A stretch of 64,000 bases of DNA from NCBI RefSeq assembly GCF_039539525.1, contig NZ_BAABDH010000033.1, forward strand, positions 1 through 64,000, given 5' to 3'. A program made the position numbers and the translations under genes. Below, one piece after another: positions 8,986 through 17,107 of the stretch. The notes under the pieces are model-generated. The model was not told where the DNA came from, searched no databases, and saw nothing but the letters and a program-made list of their open reading frames with translations. Source of the DNA: Hymenobacter algoricola (lineage in GTDB: Bacteria; Bacteroidota; Bacteroidia; Cytophagales; Hymenobacteraceae). How positions within the stretch are numbered: position 1 is the stretch's first letter; every line of letters begins with the position of its first letter.

Positions 8986-9080
8986 GCCGGGTTCGGAAGG
9001 AGCCTCCCCCCCCCCCCGCCCCCGCACATGCTTTAAGCGCATTATCCCCGGGAGAGGGGGAGCCTGACGAACCCAACGAC

Positions 9081-9112
9081 AAGGGCCGGCCGCTGCGCAG
9101 CGGCCGGCCCTT
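9081..9112. terminator. 32-nt perfect palindrome, probable terminator hairpin
   Basis: Perfect 16-bp inverted repeat with no loop, centred between 9096 and 9097; each half begins AAGGGCCGGCCG. It lies 96 nt after the stop of the gene at 8140-8985. No strong T-run follows, so it may act as a transcript-stabilising hairpin rather than a classical terminator. Confidence 0.5.
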
Positions 9113-9140
9113 GCGCATCGTACATCCTGATTACCGGGAG

Positions 9141-9353
9141 CTGCGGGTGACTCTGGAGGCGAGAGCCGGCAAGGTCAACCCACCCGCGCCGCCGTGGCGG
9201 CCCCTCTCCCCCTGGATAGCAAACCAGGGGACGAGGCCCTGCTCCACCACCAGACGCACAGCCTGGGTGCCGGTGCGCACCAGGTATACGCCCGCCGGGC
9301 GGCGGGCCGGGCCCAGCGGTAGGCCACCGTCGGAAAACCGGCAAGGCCACTGC
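9141..9353 (-). pseudogene. Remnant of a T9SS C-terminal sorting domain
   Basis: A minus-strand frame between an in-frame stop near 9351-9353 and a stop at 9138-9140 contains PAGVYLVRTGTQAVRLVVEQ, a typical end of a type IX secretion type A sorting domain. Normally the protein stops right after such a motif, but here the frame runs on for about 30 unrelated residues. No start and no upstream secreted domain remain; the sequence beyond 9360 is the palindrome array. This is best read as the decayed tail of a secreted protein gene. Confidence 0.5.
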
Positions 9354-9366
9354 TACCAGCGGGGGG

Positions 9367-9407
9367 GGGGGTATAAATTTTCGAGGGGGCCTGAAATTTA
9401 TACCCCC
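9367..9407. repeat. Inverted repeat 1 upstream of the XRE-like gene
   Basis: GGGGGTATAAATTT (9367-9380) is repeated inverted as AAATTTATACCCCC (9394-9407), with a 13-nt loop containing CGAGGGGG. A run of 11 G (9361-9371) marks its left edge. First of three related TATAAA/GGGG motifs in front of the gene at 9517. Confidence 0.9.
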
Positions 9408-9418
9408 AACCGGGCCAG

Positions 9419-9469
9419 GGCAAGGGGGTATAAATTTTCGAGGGGGTCAAAAAATTATACCCCCTTGCC
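9419..9469. repeat. Inverted repeat 2 upstream of the XRE-like gene
   Basis: GGCAAGGGGGTATAA (9419-9433) pairs with TTATACCCCCTTGCC (9455-9469). The loop carries the same ATTTTCGAGGGGG core as inverted repeat 1. A third, shorter copy GGGG-TATAAA-CCCC lies at 9486-9499, overlapping the promoter. Confidence 0.9.
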
Positions 9470-9478
9470 GGCCCGTGT

Positions 9479-9499
9479 TATATTTGGGGTATAAACCCC
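9479..9499 (+). promoter_or_regulatory. -7 box and third GGGGTATAAACCCC operator-like motif
   Basis: TATATTTG (9479-9486) is an exact TAnnTTTG -7 element. Transcription would start near 9493, inside the motif GGGGTATAAACCCC (9486-9499), 18-24 nt before the ATG at 9517. Overlap of promoter and repeat fits autorepression by the encoded helix-turn-helix protein (inference). No well-spaced -33 TTG was found. Confidence 0.6.
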
Positions 9500-9516
9500 G
9501 CCGCTTAGTCTTGCCT

Positions 9517-10101
9517 ATGAAGAATCCCCACAAACTAGCGGGCACCCCGGACCTGCTGCCCACCGTGCGGGCGTATTTCGGGCTGACCCAGGCCGAGCTG
9601 GCCTGCCTGCTGGGCGTACCGCAGCCCCGGCTGGCCCAGGCCGAAACCGACGCGCGGCCTCTGTCCACCGATGCCTACTACCGCCTGCGGGCTCTGCGTC
9701 CGCTGCTGGCCCTGCCGGAGCCCGCCCCCACCCTCACTCCCACCGACGTGGCCGCCCTGCAGGTCCGCCTGGCCGCCGCCCGCGACCAGGCGCGCCGCCT
9801 GCGCTACCGCCTCGCCCACGACGTGCCGGCCCGGGCCGCCCCGGCCGCCCGCCGCCTGGCCGTGGCCGAGGCGCTGCCCGCCGCCCTGGCCGCCACCGAG
9901 CCCGACGCGCCCCTGCCCCCGCGGACCCTGGAAAACCAGTACTGGCAGTGGCGGCTCCTGGTCAACAAGGCCATAGATGAGCTGGAAAGCCGCAGCGGCC
10001 CCGGCCCCGCGGCTCAGCTGCGCGCCCGGCTGGCCGGACTGGAAGCCGAGGCCGCCGCGCTGGCCCAAACGCTGGCTGAAGCGGGCGCGGCAGAATCTTA
10101 G
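9517..10101 (+). CDS. XRE-like helix-turn-helix protein (paralogue of 58681-59268)
   Basis: Protein of 194 aa. Residues about 10-50 form an XRE/Cro-type HTH (FGLTQAELACLLGVPQPRLAQAE). The rest is Ala/Arg-rich helix, probably coiled coil, ending in a Glu/Ala-rich helix. Start chosen at MKNPHK (9517) because the promoter box lies at 9479-9486. The protein at 58681-59268 has the same layout: HTH at the N-terminus, an RLRYRL/RLRLHVLP segment in the middle and an LEAEAA/FEAAEI helix at the end. Both have complex palindromes upstream. Probable DNA-binding autoregulator; its target and purpose are unknown. Confidence 0.75.
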   Translation: MKNPHKLAGTPDLLPTVRAYFGLTQAELACLLGVPQPRLAQAETDARPLSTDAYYRLRALRPLLALPEPAPTLTPTDVAALQVRLAAARDQARRLRYRLAHDVPARAAPAARRLAVAEALPAALAATEPDAPLPPRTLENQYWQWRLLVNKAIDELESRSGPGPAAQLRARLAGLEAEAAALAQTLAEAGAAES

Positions 10102-10183
10102 GGCCGTTTCGGCGCCGATGGGCCACAGCTCGGATTTTAGCTTGGAAACTGTTTGAGTCAGGATGAGAAGGCTTTCAGAACGA

Positions 10184-10268
10184 TGTGGAGACGCCTGCTT
10201 GCGTCTCGTCGTCTGCCCGTTTGGCGGCTATCGCTCAACGAGAAGAAGCAAGTAGGCGCCTCTACCGT
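10184..10268. repeat. Imperfect intergenic inverted repeat (GGAGACGCCTGCTTGCGTC type)
   Basis: The left arm TGGAGACGCCTGCTTGCGTC (from 10185) returns inverted and diverged, ending near 10268 (AAGCAAGTAGGCGCCTCTAC on the plus strand). It fills the gap between the XRE-like gene and the convergent GT39 gene. Confidence 0.7.
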
Positions 10269-10353
10269 GTTTGCCAGCTAACGCAAATAGCTTCTTAGAA
10301 ACTGTTCCGGGCAGTCATCCGGCGGCTGGGGCGAGCATTCGAGGCCCGGCGGC

Positions 10354-11901
10354 TCAGCGGGCGGCCGGGGGCTGCTGCTCCCACTCGGCCAGGGCCTGCC
10401 GGTGGTCCTGGTAGAGCGTATCGAGGGCAGCCGGGGTGGGCGCGGTGCCGAGCATGACCACGGTGCCTTGCTCGCGGGCGTAGGGGTTGAGCACCGCGGC
10501 CCGGCGCTGCCAGCGGGCGTAGCGGGCGGCGTTGTCGCGCTCCTGCTCCTGCACCCGGATGACGTAGCGGTAGGGCGGCGCCGGGCGGGGCGGAAACCAG
10601 TACAGGTAGCTGCCGTTGAAGCTCTGCGCCGCGGGCAGGGCGCGGTGGCGGTTGTAGTAGTTGATGGCGCCGGCCTGGCCGTAGTTGTCGCACAGGATCA
10701 GGGTGCGGGCCCGGGTCGAGTCGGGCAGGCTTCGGTACACCTGCCAGGTTTTGTCGGCCAGCTCCTGCCAGCCCAGCATGTCGGCGTAGTCCTGGGGCAG
10801 GGGGTGGTTCTGGCCGTCTTCCCAGCGGTGGACGCCGGTGCTGCGGTAGGCCCGGCCAATGGCCTGCATGCGGGCCGGCGGATACACGCTGTAGACGTAC
10901 GGAAACAGCGGCACGGCCAGCAGCAGCAGCAGCCCCGGCAACGCGGGCCGCAGCACCCGGGCCAGCCGGGGCCGGGGGGCCAGCCACTGCTGCCACCACA
11001 CCGCGCCGGCCGCAAACAGGATGGGGTAGTAGCCCAGGGCGTAGTAGCTCTTGCCGTGCAGCACCGTCAGGATCAGCAGGCCCGCCAGAAAGAGAAAGCC
11101 CACGGCGCGGTAGGGCCGCAGCGGCCGGTACAGCAGCAGGGCCAGCAGCCCCGGCAGCCACACGCCCAGCGCCGGGAAGCACATCAGCAGCTGATCCTTC
11201 CAGAAGTCGGCCGCCCCGACGTGCACCAGCTGGGTGTCGTGCAGCAGGGCCATGTGGTGGCGAAACGGGATACCGTGGCGCAGCTGCCAAAGCAGGTTGG
11301 GCAGCCATAGCAGCAGCGCCAGCCCCGCCGCGGCCGCGGCCCGCCAGGTCAGCAGCAGGCGACGCTGCGGGGTCAGCAGCAGGCCCGCCAGCAGGGCGCC
11401 GATGAAGAAGAAGGCCGTGTACTTGTTGAGCAGGCTCAGCCCCAGCACCAGCCCGATGCCGTAGAGGTAGCGCGGCCGGTGCTGCTGCAGGTAGACCATG
11501 AGCCAGTAGCAGCTCAGCGTGAAGCTGAACACCTCGAACGAGTTGGGCTGAAACAGGAAGTTGAGCCGGGCGTAGGCGCCCACCAGGTAGCTCAGGCAGG
11601 CCAGCAGCTGCGCCCACCGTCCGCCCCCGAGCCGCTGGGCGGCCCGGCCCACCACGTACACCGTGGCCGCCCCCCAGAGCAGGGGCCAGAACTTCACCCA
11701 GAAGTAGCCGCCGCCCAGGGCCAGCGTGAGCCAGCTTTGCAGGGCCGTCAGCGGGGGCACCTCCAGGTAGCCCCAGGCCAGGTGGCGGCCGTAGTTGAGG
11801 TAGAGGTATTCGTCGCGGTGCAGCTCATACACGCGGCTGGTCAGCGCGAAGCCCAGCCCGAACTTCAGCGCGGCAAACAGCAGCGGGACAAGGCGCTTCA
11901 T
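10354..11901 (-). CDS. GT39-type (ArnT/PMT-like) membrane glycosyltransferase
   Basis: Protein of 515 aa with about ten or more membrane helices and a C-terminal soluble domain. The first loop after helix 1 carries HRDEYLYLNYGRHLAWGY (residues about 24-41), the acidic loop motif of polyprenol-phosphate-sugar dependent transferases, in which the Asp/Glu pair is catalytic. Such enzymes move a sugar from a lipid carrier to lipid A, protein or glycan on the outer face of the inner membrane. Start at 11901 (MKRLVP) gives a first helix directly. A lone gene divergent from the cluster that begins at 12268. Confidence 0.82.
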   Translation of the reverse strand: MKRLVPLLFAALKFGLGFALTSRVYELHRDEYLYLNYGRHLAWGYLEVPPLTALQSWLTLALGGGYFWVKFWPLLWGAATVYVVGRAAQRLGGGRWAQLLACLSYLVGAYARLNFLFQPNSFEVFSFTLSCYWLMVYLQQHRPRYLYGIGLVLGLSLLNKYTAFFFIGALLAGLLLTPQRRLLLTWRAAAAAGLALLLWLPNLLWQLRHGIPFRHHMALLHDTQLVHVGAADFWKDQLLMCFPALGVWLPGLLALLLYRPLRPYRAVGFLFLAGLLILTVLHGKSYYALGYYPILFAAGAVWWQQWLAPRPRLARVLRPALPGLLLLLAVPLFPYVYSVYPPARMQAIGRAYRSTGVHRWEDGQNHPLPQDYADMLGWQELADKTWQVYRSLPDSTRARTLILCDNYGQAGAINYYNRHRALPAAQSFNGSYLYWFPPRPAPPYRYVIRVQEQERDNAARYARWQRRAAVLNPYAREQGTVVMLGTAPTPAALDTLYQDHRQALAEWEQQPPAAR

Positions 11902-12267
11902 GGCAGAAAACTCTAGGGTGACGGCGGCCGGGCAGTGCAACCCGGCCGCGGCTGATGGACTCGTTAACGGGACGCTTAAGTACCGCACATTTTGGCAACG
12001 ACCAAATCCCTGGCCGCAATGGCCGCCCGCCGGGGCCGCAGTCCGGGCCGCCCGCTCTGCCGCTCAAGCCCCCGGAAGCGAGGCTGCAATATCTACCTGC
12101 CTCTGTTTAGACACTTGTTTTACAAAGACTTGCCTGCCCAAAAAACTCATCTTCTCCTCCTGCGGCGGCGGAATGTGGTTTGCGGTGCCTGGGCGGACCG
12201 GCTATGTTTATCAAAACTTCCTGCCCGCCCTGCTCTCCCGCCTTTCTGAACCCGTTGCCCTTCGGCC
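11902..12267. other. Divergent intergenic region (366 bp)
   Basis: Separates the minus-strand GT39 gene from the plus-strand ligase gene. It contains the well-formed plus-strand promoter at 12179-12210. I see no ORF with codon bias, no RNA gene and no repeat here. Confidence 0.5.
12179..12210 (+). promoter_or_regulatory. Promoter of the ligase/BtaA-like/kinase operon
   Basis: TTTG at 12179-12182, 20 nt spacer, then TATGTTTA at 12203-12210 (one mismatch to TAnnTTTG). Transcription would begin near 12217, giving a leader of about 50 nt before the ATG at 12268. Confidence 0.6.
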
Positions 12268-13722
12268 ATGCACCCCAATTTCTTCGCCACCATCCACGCT
12301 ACGCTGAGTGCCCACCCCGACCGGGTGCTGGTCGTTTGGCCCGCGGCGTGCGCCGGGCAGGCGCCGGCCACCTACACCGGCGGCGCGCTGCTGCTCCGCA
12401 TCGAAGCCGGGCGGGCGGCGCTGCGGGCCCAGGGCGTGCGGCCGGGCCAGCCCGTGCTGCTGGCCCGGCCCGTCAGCTTCGAGCTGATCTGCCTGCTGCT
12501 GGCGGTGATGTCGCTCGGGGCCGTGCCGGTGCTGCCGCCGGCGGGCGCTTCGGCCCTGGGGTTGTGGCGCGTGGCCCGGCGCAGCAAGATCCGCCAGGCG
12601 CTGGTAGCCCCGGCCCTGCCCTGGCCGGCGCGGCTGCTGGCCCGCGCGCTGGGCCTGCGCCTGTCCGCCGACTCCGGGGCGCTGCCCGCCCCGGCCCCGG
12701 CCTGGACCGCCCAGCGAGTCGCCGCCGGCCAGCCCGCCCTGATTTCGCACAGCTCCGGCTCTACGGGGCCGGCCAAGCCCATCCGGCGCAGCCACCGGGT
12801 GCTGCAGGCCCAGCACGAGGCGCTCCGGCAGGCCTTTCCACCCTTGCCCGGCCAGCGCGACTTCCCCCTGTTTCCCAACGTGCTGCTGCACAACCTGGCC
12901 GCTGGCGTGTGCACGCTGCTGCCCGACGTGGCGTGGGGCGCCCCGGCCCGGCTGGAGCCGGCGCGCATCGTGCGGCAGCTCCGGCAGCAAGGCGTGCAGA
13001 CCCTGACGGGCAACGTGTTCTACTTCGCCCGGCTGGCCGACTACCTGACCGCGGTGCCGACCGCGCTGCCCGCGGTGGTGGCCCTGGGCGTGGGCGGCTC
13101 CCCGGTGCCCGAAGGGCTGATGCGGCGGCTGGCGCAGCTGTTTGCCCAGGCCCGGTGCTACGTCATCTACGGCTCGTCGGAAGCCGAGCCCATTGCCGTG
13201 CGCCAGCTCACCGACGCGGCCGGGCTGCCCGAAGCGGGCTACTGCGTGGGTCCCATTCTGCCGGCCCTGAGCTGGCGGCTGCACCCGCTGGGCGCGGTGT
13301 GGGTGGGCGCGGGCCGGCCGCTGGCCCAGGTCGGCGAGCTGCAGGTGAAAGGCGCGCACGTGGCCACCGCGGCCCCCGACGGCTGGCTCAGCACCGGCGA
13401 CTTCGGCTACCTCGATGCCGACGGCCGGCTGTGCCTGACCGGCCGGCAGGGCAACGAGGCCATCCGGCAGCAGCAGCAGCACTACCAGCTGGAGCACGTG
13501 CTCCAGCACCTGCCCGGCGTGGCCCGGGTGGCCGCCCGGCCCGGCCGGCGGGGCTTCGTGGTGTACGTGGAGCCGGCGGCCGGGGCCGTGGTGGCGGAAG
13601 CGGCCGTGCGGGCGGCGCTGGCCGTGTTTCCGGGGCCGGTGTGCGAGCAGGTCCACTTTCGCCGCCGCCTGCCGGTCGACAGCCGCCATCTATCTAAAAT
13701 CCGCTACGGGGCCGTGCGCTAA
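12268..13722 (+). CDS. Adenylate-forming (AMP-binding) ligase
   Basis: Protein of 484 aa of the ANL superfamily, which activates a carboxylic acid as acyl-AMP and then transfers it to CoA or a carrier. Visible core motifs: the P-loop SHSSGSTGPAKP (about residues 165-176), YGSSEAEP (A5, about 301-308), STGDFGYLD (A7, about 375-383), and a C-terminal LSKIRYGAV with the candidate A10 Lys. The C-terminal subdomain is short. The substrate cannot be predicted; no carrier-protein gene is nearby. First gene of a tight operon (20 nt to the next gene, then 11 nt). Confidence 0.85.
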   Translation: MHPNFFATIHATLSAHPDRVLVVWPAACAGQAPATYTGGALLLRIEAGRAALRAQGVRPGQPVLLARPVSFELICLLLAVMSLGAVPVLPPAGASALGLWRVARRSKIRQALVAPALPWPARLLARALGLRLSADSGALPAPAPAWTAQRVAAGQPALISHSSGSTGPAKPIRRSHRVLQAQHEALRQAFPPLPGQRDFPLFPNVLLHNLAAGVCTLLPDVAWGAPARLEPARIVRQLRQQGVQTLTGNVFYFARLADYLTAVPTALPAVVALGVGGSPVPEGLMRRLAQLFAQARCYVIYGSSEAEPIAVRQLTDAAGLPEAGYCVGPILPALSWRLHPLGAVWVGAGRPLAQVGELQVKGAHVATAAPDGWLSTGDFGYLDADGRLCLTGRQGNEAIRQQQQHYQLEHVLQHLPGVARVAARPGRRGFVVYVEPAAGAVVAEAAVRAALAVFPGPVCEQVHFRRRLPVDSRHLSKIRYGAVR

Positions 13723-13742
13723 CGGCTTAACTCACTCCGACC

Positions 13743-14855
13743 ATGCAATCCGAATTCTATAACGTCGAGCTGGACCGCATCCGCTACTCCCTGGTGTGGG
13801 AGGACAGCCGCACCCTCTACGATACGCTCGACATTACCCCCGCCGACCACGTGCTGGTGATTACCTCGGCGGGCTGCAACGTGCTCAACACCCTGCTGCG
13901 CGGCCCCCGCCACGTCACCGCTACCGACCTGAACCCGGCCCAGAACCAGCTGCTGCGCTTCAAGCGCCACCTGATTCTCTACCACGACCACCAGGTGCTG
14001 CGCGGCCTGCTGGGCTTCGACGGCCCGGCGGGCGTGGCGGCGGCCTGGCGCCACCTGGCCCCGCGCCTGCCCCTGCGCCTGCGCGACTACTGGACCCCGT
14101 TTTTTGTGGCTCACCCCAGCGGCATCCTGACTTCGGGCAAGCTGGAAAGCTATATCACCGGCTTTCTGCCCACCCTCGACCCGGCCACTCAGGCCAGCCT
14201 GCGCCGGCTGGTGCAGTGCGCGTCGGTGGCCGAGCAGCGGGCCTTCTTTGCCGACTACCTGCACGGCACCCGCTTCCAGGCCCAGTTCATTGCCTACTTC
14301 GACGAGGCCAACCTGAGCAAGGGCCGCGACCCGCGCCTGTTCCGCTACGCCACCGAAACCGGCGGCCAGGCTTTTTACCAGCGCCTGTGCCAGGCCGTGG
14401 GCAGCCAGCTGCTGCGCGACAATTTCTTTTTCCGGTTCTTCTTCTTCGGCCCCACCAATCTGCCCGAAGCCATTCTGCCGCCCTGCTACCAGCAGCGCCA
14501 TTTTGCCGCGCTCCGGCAGCAGCTGCCCCACCTGACCATCCGCACCGGCGAGGCCGCGGGCTACCTGCTTACGCCCGAGGGCGCCGACATCACCAAGGCC
14601 AGCCTGTCCAACATCTTCGAGTACGTGAGCCCCGAGGAGTTCGGGCGCGTGGGCCGGGCCCTGTTTGCCCACCGTGCCCGGCCGCTGCGGCTGGTGTTCT
14701 GGAACCTGCTGCAGGACCAGGGCGCCGACCCCGCCGATGAGCTGCCCCTGCTGCCGGAAGCCACCGCCGCCCTTTCCCGCCAGCCGGCCTGCTTCTACTT
14801 CCGCAACGTGCGGGTACTCGACTCCTGCCGCCACCTCATTGCCTTACCGGCCTAG
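13743..14855 (+). CDS. DUF3419 / BtaA-like 3-amino-3-carboxypropyl transferase
   Basis: Protein of 370 aa. The N-terminal YSLVWEDSRTLYDTL and the SAM-site motifs ITSAGCNVLN (about residues 40-49) and ATDLNPAQNQLL (about 59-70) are characteristic of DUF3419. BtaA in this family moves the 3-amino-3-carboxypropyl group of S-adenosylmethionine to diacylglycerol, the first step of betaine lipid synthesis. The C-terminal half has the expected DNFFFRFFFFG and SNIFEYVSPEEF segments. The methyltransferase BtaB is not nearby, so the product may be an unmethylated homoserine lipid or something different. Second gene of the operon. Confidence 0.82.
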   Translation: MQSEFYNVELDRIRYSLVWEDSRTLYDTLDITPADHVLVITSAGCNVLNTLLRGPRHVTATDLNPAQNQLLRFKRHLILYHDHQVLRGLLGFDGPAGVAAAWRHLAPRLPLRLRDYWTPFFVAHPSGILTSGKLESYITGFLPTLDPATQASLRRLVQCASVAEQRAFFADYLHGTRFQAQFIAYFDEANLSKGRDPRLFRYATETGGQAFYQRLCQAVGSQLLRDNFFFRFFFFGPTNLPEAILPPCYQQRHFAALRQQLPHLTIRTGEAAGYLLTPEGADITKASLSNIFEYVSPEEFGRVGRALFAHRARPLRLVFWNLLQDQGADPADELPLLPEATAALSRQPACFYFRNVRVLDSCRHLIALPA

Positions 14856-14866
14856 CGCCCCCCATC

Positions 14867-16057
14867 ATGGAAACCTCCCCGTATCTCAGCGTCGCATTTC
14901 TGGAGCCGCTCATGCGCCGGCACGCCCCGGAGCACAACATCCGGGTGCGGGCCGTGCGGCCTTTCGCCGTCGACAGCTCGGCCAGCATCCTGGCTACGCT
15001 GACCGCCGGGCACAGCGGCCGCCCCATCGGCCACTTCGGGCTGGAGGTAGACCTGGAGGTGGCGGGCCAGACGCAGACCCGGCGGCTGCTGCTCAAGATC
15101 AAGCCCCACGGCCGCGAAATAGCGGGCATGCTGGCGTTTCTGGCCCAGGCCTGCGGGGGCGAGCTGGCCGCCGTGTACCCGAACTACCAAAACCTGAGCG
15201 GCTTTCAGCACACCCACCACCGCGAGCTGGCCGTGTACCCGCTGACTACCGCCGCGCTGGCCCCGCGGCTCTGGGGCCTGCACGCCGACGAGGAGCAGCA
15301 GGTGTACGTGGTGCTGATGGAATACCTGGAAAACACCGAGCTGCTGAACTCGGTCATGGCCCCCGCGCAGTGGACCGACGCCCACCTGCGGGCGGCGCTG
15401 ACCCAGCTGGCGGCCTGGCACGCCCGCCACCTCACCACCACCCCGCCGGCCTGGCCCGACCTGCCTTCCCTGGCGTATATGCAGCAGCTGCGCCCGCTCT
15501 GGTCGGCACTGCTGAGCAACGCCGCCACCCACGCCCCGGCGCTGTATCCGCCGGCCCGGGTCAGGCAGCTGCGGCAGGCCATTGAAGCCATTCCCGCCAC
15601 CTGGGCCGCGCTGGCCACCCGCCCCCGCACCCTGATTCACAACGACCTGAACCCGCGCAACACCTGCTTCCGCCCCGGCCCCGAAGGCCTGCAGTTCTGC
15701 GTGTACGACTGGGAGCTGGCCACCTACCACGTGCCGCAGTACGACGTGGTGGAGCTGCTCTGCTTCGTGCTGGAGGCCGACCGCTACCACCTGCGCCCGG
15801 TGTACCTCGAGCACTACCGCCAGGCTCTGCACGCCCTCACCGGCCAGTACGCCGATGCCGACGCCTTCCGGGCCGACTTCCACCGTGCCGCCCTCGACTT
15901 TGGCCTGCACCGGCTGGGTATGTACCTGATGGCGCACTCGGTGAGCCCCTACCCGTTTCTGCCCCGGGTTATTCACAGCTTTTTCAACACCCTCGACCAG
16001 GCTGAAGTCCTCGCGGGGCCGGCCGCAAACCGGGCCTTACCAGCGGTGCTCGAATAG
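14867..16057 (+). CDS. Kinase-fold phosphotransferase (aminoglycoside/choline-kinase-like)
   Basis: Protein of 396 aa with the small-molecule kinase motifs: a Lys-bearing strand LLLKIKPHG (about residues 73-81), the catalytic loop LIHNDLNPRNTCF (about 258-270; Brenner-type HxDxxxxN) and VYDWELA (about 280-286; the metal-binding Asp). Similar proteins phosphorylate alcohols such as choline, ecdysteroids, fructosamines or aminoglycosides. Starts 11 nt after the BtaA-like gene, so it probably acts on the same product or a precursor. Its 3' end overlaps the convergent GNAT gene by 21 bp. Confidence 0.8.
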   Translation: METSPYLSVAFLEPLMRRHAPEHNIRVRAVRPFAVDSSASILATLTAGHSGRPIGHFGLEVDLEVAGQTQTRRLLLKIKPHGREIAGMLAFLAQACGGELAAVYPNYQNLSGFQHTHHRELAVYPLTTAALAPRLWGLHADEEQQVYVVLMEYLENTELLNSVMAPAQWTDAHLRAALTQLAAWHARHLTTTPPAWPDLPSLAYMQQLRPLWSALLSNAATHAPALYPPARVRQLRQAIEAIPATWAALATRPRTLIHNDLNPRNTCFRPGPEGLQFCVYDWELATYHVPQYDVVELLCFVLEADRYHLRPVYLEHYRQALHALTGQYADADAFRADFHRAALDFGLHRLGMYLMAHSVSPYPFLPRVIHSFFNTLDQAEVLAGPAANRALPAVLE

Positions 16058-17107
16058 CGCGTACCGGGCGGTTTCCATCGGCAGGCCGTCGGTGAAGTGC
16101 AGGGAAAAGTTGTCGGAGCGCATCAGGCAGAACAGCACCTCCTCGTAGTACTCGCGGAAGTGCACCATGCCGTAGGCGCCCAGCAGATCCATCAGGCCGC
16201 GCTGGCGGAAGTCGGGGTGCACGCCCACGGTTTTGGCCAGCAGCACCTTGCGGGGCAGCCGGGGGTAGTCGCGGGCAAAGTCGGGCGCCGTGCCGGCGGG
16301 CAGGTGCAGGGGCTGGTAGTTGGGGTGGCAGAAGCTCAGCGCCACCAGCCCGCCCGACTCCCGGCTGCGGAACAGCACCGAGGTGTGCGGGCACAGCTTG
16401 CGGGCGTAGTCGGCGTTGTAAAGCAGCCGGAACTGGGCCAGGGAAATGGGCCGGTAGTTGGGGTTGGCGCCGAATATCAGCTGCACCAGGGCAAAGATTT
16501 CGGCCTCGTGCTGCTGCCAGCTGGCTTCGTTGAGCGGGATAAACTCGAAGGGCAGCTTGCGCAGCTCGGCCAGGGCGTCGGCCTTGTGGGCGTACACCAC
16601 CGGCACCGTCTCGCGCCGGATCAGCCGGCTCTCGAAGGTGCTGCGGGGCACAAAGCCCAGCCGGGCCAGCAGCGGCGGGTAGTAGTCGGGGTGGGCGGGC
16701 TCCCGGTCAAACAGGCCCCAGGAAGGCGCGGGGCCCAGGCGCAGGCGGTAGTCGTGGTAGGTGTTGAAGTTGATGGGCCCCACCAGCGCCGGGCGGCCGC
16801 GCTGCGCGGCGTCGGCCCGCAGCAGGGCAAAGGCAGCCTGGTTGAGCCCGATATCCTCCACCGTTTCCCACCAGCCGAAATACGCATCACTGCCGTCCGC
16901 GGGGAATATGCCGACCAGGCGCAGGTCCTCGTAGTTGGTGTAGAGGATGATTTCGTTGCGGGCCGCTTCCAGCCTGAATAATGCCTGCACGGCCGCCGGC
17001 TTTTCGGCGGGCCGGAACGGCTGCGGGGCGTACACCTTGTCGGCAATGGCAAAGAAATACGGGGCCAGCTCCCCCGCGTACGGCACCCGCTCAACTGGCT
17101 TTTTCAT
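16037..17107 (-). CDS. GNAT-like N-acetyltransferase
   Basis: Protein of 356 aa. The C-terminal part has the acyl-CoA binding pattern VGVHPDFRQRGLMDLLG (about residues 300-316), where the R/QxxGxx loop binds pyrophosphate. The N-terminal half is related in pattern to the long two-domain GNAT proteins of Bacteroidota (PALVGPINFNTYHDYRL). Start taken at MKKPVE (17107), which overlaps the stop of the upstream dikinase-like gene by 17 nt and implies coupling. Acyl donor and acceptor unknown; the cluster context suggests modification of an amine such as a homoserine-type head group (inference). Confidence 0.78.
   Translation of the reverse strand: MKKPVERVPYAGELAPYFFAIADKVYAPQPFRPAEKPAAVQALFRLEAARNEIILYTNYEDLRLVGIFPADGSDAYFGWWETVEDIGLNQAAFALLRADAAQRGRPALVGPINFNTYHDYRLRLGPAPSWGLFDREPAHPDYYPPLLARLGFVPRSTFESRLIRRETVPVVYAHKADALAELRKLPFEFIPLNEASWQQHEAEIFALVQLIFGANPNYRPISLAQFRLLYNADYARKLCPHTSVLFRSRESGGLVALSFCHPNYQPLHLPAGTAPDFARDYPRLPRKVLLAKTVGVHPDFRQRGLMDLLGAYGMVHFREYYEEVLFCLMRSDNFSLHFTDGLPMETARYALFEHRW

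Noticed and set aside
9006..9023. Poly-C tract (12 C) as a phase-variation switch
   Set aside because: It lies after the stop of the gene at 8140-8985 and outside any promoter I can see, so there is no gene for it to switch.
9361..10320. Segment with XRE-like gene and repeats as a classical insertion sequence
   Set aside because: No transposase is encoded and no matching terminal repeats or target duplications were found; only a possible mobile unit.
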